This document shows, in pieces, positions 28,149 through 36,714 of a DNA stretch of 64,000 nt. The translations under genes were made by a program, and so were the position numbers. Each line of letters starts with the position of its first letter. The stretch's first letter is position 1. The notes under the pieces are model-generated. The model was not told where the DNA came from. It worked only from the letters and a program-made list of their open reading frames with translations, and searched no databases. Source of the DNA: Planctomyces sp. SH-PL14 (GTDB lineage: Bacteria; Planctomycetota; Planctomycetia; Planctomycetales; Planctomycetaceae); assembly GCF_001610835.1 (NCBI RefSeq), contig NZ_CP011270.1, forward strand, positions 4,544,001 through 4,608,000, in the 5' to 3' direction.

Positions 28149-28464
28149 ACGCGCTCTTGCCGGCACGGCGTTGCTTGCTCGAACCCATCGTGCGACGGCC
28201 GCTGGGGTCAAGGGGGTCTCACCCCCTTGCCGCCGGAGGCGCTTCAATGAGGAACCGTTGAAAACAACGGATGTCCCCTTTGTGGGACCGGCGTCTCGAA
28301 CTCACCGCTCGCTCAGCATTCCAAGCGGGTTGGTGAGGGGGCATCCGGCACGGTGTCCGCGTTTGGACACGATCGCCTTCAGACATCTCTCGACGGCCAG
28401 GCCTCCGGCGGGCAAAGGGGCGTTGCCCCTCTGCACTCCCCACCAGGGTGCCCCTGGACCCGGA
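28149..28464 (+). repeat. Dispersed 315-bp repeat, copy 7
   Basis: Forward copy exactly filling the gap between two convergent genes. The left-arm stem is extended to GGGGG/CCCCC around loop tctca. The right end (CTGGACCCGG) abuts the stop codon of the minus-strand VWA gene. Confidence 0.9.
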
Positions 28465-31032
28465 TTACGGCAGGCCGTTCACCTTGCGCAGCACCCACTC
28501 CGTCATCACGATCCCGCAGAACAGGAACAGCACCCACCACCGATTCCACAGCGGCTCCTCGCCCTCTTTGTGTAGCGTCTGATTCACGTCCCGGAACAGG
28601 CTCGGTATCTCACCCGCCTGATCAGGCAGGAACAACCGCCCGCCCGACACGCTCGCAATCTGCTCCAGCAACGCCCGGTTCGCACTCACGTCCGCCAGCT
28701 CACCCGTCGTCGGCGGAAGAACCACCAGCTCCGCCTGAATCCCCTCCGTCTTCACGTCCGCATTGTCCACCTGCAGCCGCACCCGATAGTCCCCGGACTT
28801 CAGCCCGATCGCCCGTCCCTCGAACGTCAGCGGCTTCGACGGCCGCAGATCGATCGTCACCGGCGCGATCGCAGGATGCGCCCCATCGGCCGACCCGTCC
28901 GCTCGGATCGGCTCCAGGATCGCCTGCACGCGGACATTCGGCGCCTTCTTGAGCGCCTGCTCGTCCCAACGGACCCGGACAACAGCATCCTCGCCCAGGC
29001 TGATCGTCGGCCGATCGAGGCTCAACTTCAGGAACTCATTCCCCGCCGCCGACTTTGCATCCGCCGCCCACCGGGCGAGCTGTCCCCAGTAGCGATGGTG
29101 GTACTTGTCACCCACGCGGAACCGCCACCGCCAGGTGCTGTCGATCCCCATCCAGACCACCTGGCCCGCCCCCACGAACTGCTGCACGAGCATCGCGTTC
29201 TTGCGGTCCCAGTCGAGCCGCGGCGTTTCGGCCTCACCCGGCGGAACTTCCAGCGACGCCCAGACCGTCGCGGCGGGTCGGGCTTCGGCGACGAGTCCCC
29301 ACTGATGTCCGGGTAGTTTCGACCAGATCCGCCGGTTCTCGGCCACATCGGCGTCGAACTGGAGAATTGACTGCTGCTCGCCGTCGTCCGTCAGCCGCAG
29401 GTGAAAGCCCCGGTCGAGCGGCCCCCCGGTCTGCGTCGGGCCGGCCAGATCCTTCGCCCGGAGATTCGTGACCGGCAGCAGCCCCGCGACGATATCGGAG
29501 GCGTAGTCCTGAGGAAAAAAGTTCTTCCCGGCGATCAGGAGCAGAGTGCCCCCTTCCTCGCGGACATAGCGGTCGAGGAACTCCCAGGCCCGCGGCGAAA
29601 GGTCGTTCGGGGCAACATCGCCGATCAGGACTAGGTCGTACTGGCTGAACGGCGTCGGGCTTCCCGGAGTGAACTGCTCGGGCAGCTTCAGCAGCCTAGG
29701 AAAGAAAGTGTCGGCCAGGACACCCATGTAAGGCTGGTTGAAAACGATCTTGTCGACCTTGAGGCGGTTGTCCCGCATCAGGGCGTCCTGGATGTACCGG
29801 AACTCCCACCGCGCGTCCCCTTCCAGGACCAGGACGTTCGCCTTGTCGTCGACCACCTGCATCTGGAAGTCGCGTTGGTTGTTGTCCTGCCGGGTCTCAT
29901 CCGGCTGCGGCTCGACCCGGAGGGCGTACTGGTGCCGGCCGACTTCCTTGGCGTCGAGATCGAACGGAACCTCGGCCGTCGGACCGTCGATGCGGACCGT
30001 CTTGCGGACCGGTTCCCCCACGGGTTGGCCGGCGGCGTCCCGCTTCTCCAGGACGACGGACATCTCCTTGCCGTCGTAGCCGCTCGTGCGGAGGATCGCC
30101 TTGACGATCGGTGTGTCGTCCTGGAACACCGTCGAGGGGTAGTCGAGCCCCGCCACGGCAAGGTCCTTGGGACGCCGGTCCGACCCGATCAGGATCGGAT
30201 AGATCGGAGCCAGGCCGCCGAACCGCTGAACGAACCGGCCGTCCCCTCCGTGCAGGTTGTCCCGGCCGTCGGTCAGGATGACGACGCCTGCCAGCTTTCC
30301 GCCTCCGGAGCCTTCGATGGCCGCGTTGAGCGGGAGCGTGACGTCGGTTCCCTCGCTGTTTCCTTTGACCTTCTCCGGAGACTCCAGCGCCTTGACGTCC
30401 GTCGACGCCACATCGGCGGCGAAGACGTACAGCTCGGTGTTGGCACTCTCCTGAATCTGCTTGATGAGAGGCCGCGAGCCGTTCATCAGCAGCCGGCGGG
30501 CGATCTCGTACCGCGGCAGCCGCTCGACTTCCGTCATCAGCCCCTGGACCAGCTCACGCCGACCCGCGGCGAGGGCCCGGCGCTTGTCGGCGTCGTTCGT
30601 CTCCTGCGGCAGGACCCAATCCGGTTCCTTCCCCGCCTCGTAAGCCGCGATCCATGGATCGACCCGCTCTGCCGCCTCGCCGTGGCCGAGCATCCCCAGC
30701 CCCTTGGCGAGCCGCAGCTTCTCCGCCGGCGTGGCGACGGCATCCTGGGTGTCCATGCTCTCGGAGACGTCGATCGCTACGACCACGCGGCCGGTGGTCG
30801 TGATGTCCTCGCTCCACCGCGAGACCGGCTCGAACAGGGCGAAGAGAATCACCGCCAGGGACGCGAGTCGCAGGCCGAGGAGCGTGTTTCCGAGCTTCCG
30901 GTCGACGAGCTGTCGCTCGTAACCGTAGAGGAACGTGATGCACCCAACCGACGCCGCCGCCACGACGATCAAGACGATCAGCCACGGTGTGGACTCCACC
31001 CCGCGGAATGTCGGCCAGTCGAACGCGAGCAT
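28465..31032 (-). CDS. Large membrane protein with von Willebrand factor A domain
   Basis: The 855-residue protein has two N-terminal membrane spans (STPWLIVLIVVAAASVGCIT and a second near residue 65). The VWA domain follows, with its MIDAS-type DVSES (VVVAIDVSESMDTQDA) and, later, VVILTDGRDNLHGGDG. The middle contains a glutamine-amidotransferase-like segment (LLIAGKNFFPQDYASDIVAG) and beta-sandwich regions. A final span (WWVLFLFCGIVMTEWVLRKV) lies at the C-terminus. This layout is typical of planctomycetal VWA/BatA-like membrane proteins often found with MoxR ATPases, but no MoxR gene is in the window. The start at 31032 removes a basic Pro/Arg-rich extension. Confidence 0.8.
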   Translation of the reverse strand: MLAFDWPTFRGVESTPWLIVLIVVAAASVGCITFLYGYERQLVDRKLGNTLLGLRLASLAVILFALFEPVSRWSEDITTTGRVVVAIDVSESMDTQDAVATPAEKLRLAKGLGMLGHGEAAERVDPWIAAYEAGKEPDWVLPQETNDADKRRALAAGRRELVQGLMTEVERLPRYEIARRLLMNGSRPLIKQIQESANTELYVFAADVASTDVKALESPEKVKGNSEGTDVTLPLNAAIEGSGGGKLAGVVILTDGRDNLHGGDGRFVQRFGGLAPIYPILIGSDRRPKDLAVAGLDYPSTVFQDDTPIVKAILRTSGYDGKEMSVVLEKRDAAGQPVGEPVRKTVRIDGPTAEVPFDLDAKEVGRHQYALRVEPQPDETRQDNNQRDFQMQVVDDKANVLVLEGDARWEFRYIQDALMRDNRLKVDKIVFNQPYMGVLADTFFPRLLKLPEQFTPGSPTPFSQYDLVLIGDVAPNDLSPRAWEFLDRYVREEGGTLLLIAGKNFFPQDYASDIVAGLLPVTNLRAKDLAGPTQTGGPLDRGFHLRLTDDGEQQSILQFDADVAENRRIWSKLPGHQWGLVAEARPAATVWASLEVPPGEAETPRLDWDRKNAMLVQQFVGAGQVVWMGIDSTWRWRFRVGDKYHHRYWGQLARWAADAKSAAGNEFLKLSLDRPTISLGEDAVVRVRWDEQALKKAPNVRVQAILEPIRADGSADGAHPAIAPVTIDLRPSKPLTFEGRAIGLKSGDYRVRLQVDNADVKTEGIQAELVVLPPTTGELADVSANRALLEQIASVSGGRLFLPDQAGEIPSLFRDVNQTLHKEGEEPLWNRWWVLFLFCGIVMTEWVLRKVNGLP

Positions 31033-31230
31033 GGAGGTCCGGGGACGGCGGCGTGGACGAGGAGACGAGGGTTCCCTCGGCACGGGAACGGACGTCCCAC
31101 ACTATACGATCCGTTGGGAACGAATGTCACCGTCGGTTCGTGCGGAGAGCGAGGCTCCGCCGTTGACGGGAGTGTTGAGCTGGATGGTGGTCGCTCAACG
31201 AAGGCCGGGATGCTTATCCTTCCGGCTCGA

Positions 31231-31560
31231 ACCGTGTCCTTGCCGGCACGACTCCCATAGCTCAAACCCAATGTGCCCCGGCAGTCTGGGGTCAAGGGGG
31301 TCTCACCCCCTTGCCGCCGGAGGCACTTCGATGAGGAACCGTGGGACACAACGGATGTCCGCTTTGTGGTACCGGCGTTGAGGACTCCCTCAATCCACAC
31401 CGCTCGCTTTGCAATCCCCGCGGGTTGGTGAGGGGGCATACGACACGCTGTCCTCGCTTGGACACGCCCTCCTTCAGACATCTCCCGACGGCCAGGCCTC
31501 CGGCGGGCAAAGGGGGCGTTGCCCCCTTGCATCCCCCACCAGGGTGCCCCTGGACCCGGT
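31231..31560 (+). repeat. Dispersed 315-bp repeat, copy 8
   Basis: Forward copy between two divergent genes. It carries an 11-bp insertion (cctcaatccac near 31388) in the linker relative to the other copies. This insertion is not a multiple of three and breaks the reading frame that stays open in most copies. Confidence 0.9.
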
Positions 31561-31619
31561 TCGGTCAGTATTGGGCGACCACCGGAAGCGGGTTGTCGGA
31601 TCTCGCCCTTCACCGGACA

Positions 31620-33326
31620 ATGCTGCGTCCCCGTTCCCGTCAAACTTCGGACCTCCTCGTGGAAGCCCATCCCCTGCGATTCCTGCGGAACCTCGGCCGC
31701 AGCAGCGAAATCGCCACCGTCCTCCTGAACTACGGATTCGGAGACCTGCTCTACCGCAGCGGGATGCGGCGCTCCCTGGACCGCGGCTGGCGGTGGCTCC
31801 GCTTCAAACGCCCCGAACCGGTCGTCGAGTACACGACCTCCCAGCGGATCCGCATGGCCCTTCAGGACTTGGGGCCCACGTTCGTCAAGTTCGGGCAGGT
31901 CATGAGCACCCGTCCCGATATCCTCCCGTCGGAACTGCTCGACGAACTCGCCCTCCTCCAGGAACGGGTTCCCCCGTTCTCCGGCGAAGAGGCCGCCGCC
32001 ACCGTCGAGGCGGAACTCGGCCGCCCCGTCTCGGAACTGTTCGCCTCGTTCACCCTCGAGCCCCTGGCGGCCGGATCGCTCGGCCAGGTGCACCGGGCCC
32101 GCGCGCACGACGGATCGGAACTGGCGGTCAAGATCCGCCGGCCCAACGTCGTCCGGGACGTGGAACGGGACCTCTCGCTCCTGGGCGAGCTGGCGGCGCT
32201 CCTGGACTACAGCGTCCCGGAGGCGCGGGTCTTCGATCCGACGGGCCTCGTCAACCACTTCGCCCGCACGATCCGCCGGGAGATGAACTTCCACCGCGAA
32301 GCCCGCAACATCCAGGAGTTTCAGCGGCTGTTTCGGAATGACGCCACGCTCCGGATCCCGCACGTCTACGAGGAGCTGACGACCGAAGCGGTCCTGACGA
32401 TGGACTTCGTCACCGGCGAGCGGGCGGACGACCCCGAGGCCCTGCGGGCCCGCGGGATCTGTCCCAAGGGGGTTGCCCGCAATGGGGCCCTGATCTTCAT
32501 GAAGCAGGCGTTCGACCTGGGGGTGTTCCATGGCGACCCCCATCCCGGAAACCTGCGGGTCATGAGCGACGGGACGATTGCGCTCCTCGACTTCGGAATG
32601 GTCGGGACGCTCGACGAGTCGAAGCGGGACGAGCTGGTCGACATGTTCCTGGCGGTCGTGCGGCACGATATCCGCCGGACGGTCTCGATGGTCCAGGTCA
32701 TCTGCCCGCCTTCGCGGCCGATCGATCAGAACCTGCTCACCGCCGACGTCCGGGACTTCGTCGAGGGCTTCTATGAGTTGCCGCTGGAACGGATCAAGGT
32801 GGGGCGGCTCCTGGGGGACTTCGTCCACATGCTTTCCGACCATGGTCTCCGCTGCCCGGGGGACCTGATGCTCTTCATCCGGGCGATCATTACGCTCGAA
32901 GGGGTCGGCCGGGCGCTCGACCCCCGTTTCAATCTGGCGGGAGAGCTGCAGCCGTTCATCGAGCGGGTCGTCCGCCGACGGTACGAGCCGAAGCGGATGT
33001 TCCATCGCGCTTACGACGACGTCCGGTCGCTTCTTTCGGCGGCCCACGACCTGCCTTTGTCGACGAGCCGCGTCCTTGAGAAGCTGGCTCATGACGACCT
33101 GCGGATCAAGTTCGAACACCGGGGGCTCGACCATCTCATCACGGAGTTCGACCGATCGAGTAATCGTGTCGTGATCGCGGTGATCATTGCGTCGTTGATT
33201 CTCTCGTCGGCTCTCGTCCTCCGGAGCGGGGTGACGTCGTCGTGGATCACGATTCCGGTCTTCCTGCTGTCGGGGTTCCTCGGTGTGTGGTTGATTTATG
33301 GGGTCCTGCGGAGCGGGAGGCTGTGA
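31620..33326 (+). CDS. ABC1/UbiB-family atypical kinase
   Basis: The 568-residue protein has the UbiB kinase-like fold. It shows the KxGQ motif (FVKFGQVMSTRPDILP), an Ala-rich nucleotide loop AAGSLGQVHRA, the lysine LAVKIRRP, and the catalytic/metal segments GVFHGDPHPGNL and ALLDFGMVG. Two C-terminal membrane spans end the chain (VVIAVIIASLILSSALVL, then ITIPVFLLSGFLGVWLIYGV). UbiB/COQ8 proteins are ATPases that support ubiquinone or other isoprenoid-lipid synthesis at the inner membrane. No ubi or men genes are adjacent. The ATG 31620 starts right before the family's N-terminal helices; upstream sequence belongs to repeat copy 8. Confidence 0.9.
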   Translation: MLRPRSRQTSDLLVEAHPLRFLRNLGRSSEIATVLLNYGFGDLLYRSGMRRSLDRGWRWLRFKRPEPVVEYTTSQRIRMALQDLGPTFVKFGQVMSTRPDILPSELLDELALLQERVPPFSGEEAAATVEAELGRPVSELFASFTLEPLAAGSLGQVHRARAHDGSELAVKIRRPNVVRDVERDLSLLGELAALLDYSVPEARVFDPTGLVNHFARTIRREMNFHREARNIQEFQRLFRNDATLRIPHVYEELTTEAVLTMDFVTGERADDPEALRARGICPKGVARNGALIFMKQAFDLGVFHGDPHPGNLRVMSDGTIALLDFGMVGTLDESKRDELVDMFLAVVRHDIRRTVSMVQVICPPSRPIDQNLLTADVRDFVEGFYELPLERIKVGRLLGDFVHMLSDHGLRCPGDLMLFIRAIITLEGVGRALDPRFNLAGELQPFIERVVRRRYEPKRMFHRAYDDVRSLLSAAHDLPLSTSRVLEKLAHDDLRIKFEHRGLDHLITEFDRSSNRVVIAVIIASLILSSALVLRSGVTSSWITIPVFLLSGFLGVWLIYGVLRSGRL

Positions 33327-33351
33327 CATTTGGTGGAGCTCTTCCCCCTAG

Positions 33352-33680
33352 CCGGGTCCAGGGGCACCCTGGTCAGGGGGTGCAGGGGGGAGAATCCCCC
33401 TTGCCCGCCGGAGGCTTGTCTCGTCGGGAACTGTGTGAAGGAGGTCGTGTCCAAATGCGAACAACATGTCGTATGCCTCCTCACCAAGACGCCGGGATTG
33501 CAGTGCGAGCGGTGAGTCCTCAACGCCGGTCCCACAAAGGGGACGTCCGTTGTATCCGGCGATTCCTCATGGAAGCGCCTCCGGCGGCAAGGGGGCCAAG
33601 AAGACAACACAGCCCCCCTTGACCCCGGCTGCCGTAGCACGTTGGGTTTGAGCTATACAGTCGCGCCGGCAAGGACGCGG
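33352..33680 (-). repeat. Dispersed 315-bp repeat, copy 9
   Basis: Reverse copy between the UbiB and ThiF-like genes. Its left arm (33586-33627) contains the long loop ccaagaagacaacacag inside a perfect GGGGG/CCCCC stem, whereas copies 1 and 4 have the matching loop in the right arm. Its right-arm loop is gaat inside CCCCC/GGGGG. Confidence 0.9.
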
Positions 33681-33736
33681 CTTGAGTCCTTCCCCCCCCC
33701 CACCATCCTGGCTACCCACGACCCCTTCACTGCCCC

Positions 33737-34768
33737 ATGTCGCCGCTTGATCGCTACCGCAAACAGGTTCTCTACTCCGGGATCGGTGAAGAAGGCCAGC
33801 GGCGCCTCTGTGCGGCCCGGATCCTGATCGTCGGTTGCGGCGCACTCGGCTCCGTCCTGGCCGAGACCGCGGTCCGGGCCGGAATCGGCTTCGTGAGGCT
33901 CGTCGACCGGGACTTCGTCGAACTCACGAACCTCCAGCGACAGGTCCTCTACGACGAAGACGACGTCACCGCCCAACTGCCCAAAGCGATCGCCGCCGCC
34001 CGGAAGCTGCAGCGGATCAACTCGACCGTCACGATCGAGCCCATCGTGGCGGACGTCGACTACACGAACATCCAGGGCCTCATGCAGGGGATCGATCTCG
34101 TCCTCGACGGAACCGACAACTTCGAGATCCGCTTCCTCATCAACGACGCCGCCCTCGAAACCGGAACGCCCTGGGTCAACGGCGGCTGCGTCGGCAGCCA
34201 CGGCCAGGTGATGCCGATCATCCCCGGCCAGACCCCCTGCCTGCGATGCCTCATGGAAGGGGTCCCCGACCCCGGCTCCATGGACACCTGCGATACCGCC
34301 GGGGTCCTCGCGCCGGCGATCCAGGTGGTCGCCTCGCTCCAGATCGTGGAGGCGATGAAGATCCTCACCGGCCAGGCGGTCGAATCCGCCCTGACAATCG
34401 TCGATGTCTGGGACGCCTCGCTCCGCCGCCTCAAGCTCGGCGACCTCCCCGCCCGCACGAACTGCCCCGCCTGCGTCCAAGGGGAGCGCCGCTGGCTCCG
34501 GGGCGACGCCGTCTCGCGCTCGACCTCCCTCTGCGGCCGCAACGCCGTCCAGGTGACCCCGCCGCAGCGGATGACCCTCTCGCTCGACGACCTCGCCGCC
34601 CGCCTCTGCGCCAGCGGCCCCGTGACCCGCAACCCGTTCCTGGTCCGTCTCGACCTCCGCGACCCCGCTTACGAGATCACGGTCTTCCGCGACGGCCGCG
34701 CGATCATCAAGGGAACGGAAGACATCCCGACCGCCCGGACCCTCTACGCCCGTTACATCGGGACGTAA
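33737..34768 (+). CDS. ThiF/MoeB/HesA-family E1-like adenylyltransferase
   Basis: The 343-residue protein has the Rossmann ATP-binding site (RILIVGCGALGSVLAE), the RDFVELTNLQRQVLY adenylation region and the LDGTDNFEIRFLIND core. Zinc-binding CX2C pairs are CLRC and CPAC. C-terminal to the core is a short ubiquitin-like or adaptor segment (about residues 270-343, with LVRLDLRDPAYEITVFRDG) instead of the rhodanese domain found in some relatives. Members adenylate the C-terminal Gly-Gly of a sulfur carrier (MoaD or ThiS) for molybdopterin or thiamine synthesis. No carrier gene adjoins it, so the pathway is open; moaA is 19 kb away. Confidence 0.85.
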   Translation: MSPLDRYRKQVLYSGIGEEGQRRLCAARILIVGCGALGSVLAETAVRAGIGFVRLVDRDFVELTNLQRQVLYDEDDVTAQLPKAIAAARKLQRINSTVTIEPIVADVDYTNIQGLMQGIDLVLDGTDNFEIRFLINDAALETGTPWVNGGCVGSHGQVMPIIPGQTPCLRCLMEGVPDPGSMDTCDTAGVLAPAIQVVASLQIVEAMKILTGQAVESALTIVDVWDASLRRLKLGDLPARTNCPACVQGERRWLRGDAVSRSTSLCGRNAVQVTPPQRMTLSLDDLAARLCASGPVTRNPFLVRLDLRDPAYEITVFRDGRAIIKGTEDIPTARTLYARYIGT

Positions 34769-34781
34769 GTGAGGCCCAAAC

Positions 34782-34816
34782 AAAAAGAGTCACCCGCGAA
34801 ACAGCGCGGGTGACTC
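34782..34816 (-). terminator. Rho-independent terminator of the Hint-protein gene
   Basis: Perfect 12-bp stem GAGTCACCCGCG/CGCGGGTGACTC with loop AAACAG. On the minus strand the stem is followed by TTTTTG. It could also end the convergent ThiF-like gene, but a T-run is missing on that side. Confidence 0.85.
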
Positions 34817-34849
34817 GAAGTCTCTCCGGTCGGAATTCCAGACGAGTCC

Positions 34850-36703
34850 TCACCGGGCGGTCAGCGGCTTCTCGGCATCCTTCTCCGCCCCGAGATCCCA
34901 TACGGGCTGCAACCCGGGAATGAGGGCATTCGTCGCCTGCCGCGGCGTGACGTCGTGGCTCAGGAACGAACCCTCCTTGCCAACGAAGTAGGTGTGCGAG
35001 TCCGCAACGACGAGGTTGTGGACCGTCCCCTCCCCGGCCGGCTCGACCGACGTGACCTCGACCGCGCCCCGCACCGTATGGAGGGGCATCTTGGGCTGCA
35101 GCGAACGGGCCTGCACCCAGCCTTCGCCATTGATCCAGAACGGGTGTCCGTGCGAACACAGGATCTCGTTGTCCCCGGTCTTGACCCGGTAGAGCTTGGC
35201 TTTTTCACGGACGGTCTGCGCGAACACCGGCTTGAACGTCAGTTCGCCGGTTTCCACGTTCTGCGAGAGAACCCGATCGCCCGGCTGGATCGATTCGACC
35301 GGCCGCGCTCCTAGTTCGGTAACGATCATCGTCCCCGCCGCCAGGCAGGAGCCGGGAGGACAGGTCTTCTGGCGGACGATCTGCCGCGGCGCGTGTTCGA
35401 TCCTTCGGGTCCGCGGATCGATGTACCAGGTCTGTTCATAGTTCATCGAGACCAGCTGCTTCCCGCCGACCGCATCCCCTTCGGTTTCCCACCATTTCCA
35501 GACGTCGGCGGGCTGCTGAAGCTTCTGCCCCGCCACGGCGGCAACGGTCTGAATCGCTCGACGATTTCGGACACCGTCTCCCGCGGTCTGGTTGACGAGA
35601 ATCGAGGCCCAGATCTGGGCTCCCGCCTTGCCGACCGTTTCATTGAAGTCGAGGAAGCCGGGAACGTCCGGTGCCATGAGAACAGTGAGACGCTCGATGG
35701 GATTCTTGAGCAGCAGTTGCAGATCAATTTTCTGGTCCAGCGTCTCCATTGTGAACCGCACGGTCTGCGCGCCTCGTCCCGCAAGCACCTCGGGAGTCGG
35801 ATTCTCGGACATCAGAGTGACGCTCGAAATCAGTTCTCGCAGATAACCTTCCGTCGGTCGGTCCTTCAGTTCCTCCGTGGCCTGAAGTCGGATGTTCGCG
35901 TTCTCGGAGAAGAGAGCCTGACGGACAAGTGCGTGCGAGGCCTGGAAGTGGGAAACCGTCCCCAGCCATTCCACATAGGCGGTGTGAAGCGGGTCGCCAG
36001 CGTCGCCAATCGCGGACTCCAGGGCCGGAAGCTTCTCGGGCGCCGTCCATTCGTCGAACTGCTGCAGGTTTCGGGCGACGACCTCCGAGGATTTATTGCG
36101 CAATCGACGAACGAGAGCGGTCGCCTGCTTCCCGTATCGGTTCAGCGATGTTGACCAGCGCTCCTGATGATGAATGGCGCGGCCAATGGCCTCCCGAGCA
36201 ACCCACCGCCCCTGAACCTGCATATCGCCCAGCCGCTGCCGAGCCTCGGTGTGCGTCGGATCGAGCAGTGTGACGGCAGTGAGGTGGGCCCGCTCCTCAT
36301 CCTTCAGCCGATGCGCGCGACTTCCGTCCGCCAGGAACAACTGGTCTTCCACCGTCATCTGGCGGCTGTCCCGCGCCTTTCGATAGTCGTACAACTCCTT
36401 CCAGCGGTCGCCGTGATCGGCGACTTCGGCAAACGGAACCCAGGTGTCTCCAACCTTCACGTTTCCCGCCGCCCACTGGGCCAGCGGATCGTTGGGGTTC
36501 TCAGCCAGACGCCGTGTGACCGCCGATGCTCTCGCGGCCTGATCTCCGGAGAGCTCCAACTCCAGGATTCGCTTTCCATCGACAACCGGGGATTCCTCGG
36601 CCGAGGGGGCCGAGGACTTGGGAGTCGGAGGCGCGGCTAGTACAGCCGCTCCTGTCGCCAACACGCCGCACACCAGGCTCAGGTTTCCGAGAATTCGCAA
36701 CAT
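34850..36703 (-). CDS. Secreted Hint-domain protein
   Basis: This 617-residue protein has a signal peptide (LSLVCGVLATGAAVLAAPP). A large helical region without recognised family follows to about residue 450. Next is a Hint (hedgehog/intein) domain at about residues 453-584. It starts at the nucleophile Cys453 (GSCLAAGTMIVTELGARPVE), has block-B-like CSHGHPFWING and ends LVVADSHTYFVG then SHD. The usual terminal His-Asn is His-Asp here, and only 33 residues follow, so there is no toxin or extein module. It may carry out partial self-cleavage or attach to another molecule. It is 12 bp downstream of a coiled-coil gene on the same strand. Confidence 0.8.
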   Translation of the reverse strand: MLRILGNLSLVCGVLATGAAVLAAPPTPKSSAPSAEESPVVDGKRILELELSGDQAARASAVTRRLAENPNDPLAQWAAGNVKVGDTWVPFAEVADHGDRWKELYDYRKARDSRQMTVEDQLFLADGSRAHRLKDEERAHLTAVTLLDPTHTEARQRLGDMQVQGRWVAREAIGRAIHHQERWSTSLNRYGKQATALVRRLRNKSSEVVARNLQQFDEWTAPEKLPALESAIGDAGDPLHTAYVEWLGTVSHFQASHALVRQALFSENANIRLQATEELKDRPTEGYLRELISSVTLMSENPTPEVLAGRGAQTVRFTMETLDQKIDLQLLLKNPIERLTVLMAPDVPGFLDFNETVGKAGAQIWASILVNQTAGDGVRNRRAIQTVAAVAGQKLQQPADVWKWWETEGDAVGGKQLVSMNYEQTWYIDPRTRRIEHAPRQIVRQKTCPPGSCLAAGTMIVTELGARPVESIQPGDRVLSQNVETGELTFKPVFAQTVREKAKLYRVKTGDNEILCSHGHPFWINGEGWVQARSLQPKMPLHTVRGAVEVTSVEPAGEGTVHNLVVADSHTYFVGKEGSFLSHDVTPRQATNALIPGLQPVWDLGAEKDAEKPLTAR

Positions 36704-36714
36704 CGCTGAGACTC

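Noticed and set aside
28219-28443. A reading frame that stays open through most copies of the 315-bp repeat and could be a small conserved protein
   Set aside because: Open frames exist on both strands because the repeat is G+C-rich. Copy 8 has an 11-bp insertion and copy 10 a linker deletion that shift or remove the frame, and there is no steady start codon or ribosome binding site.
34850-36703. Hint domain as an intein inside another protein
   Set aside because: The flanking sequences do not join to a known enzyme, the terminal residues are His-Asp, and only 33 residues follow.
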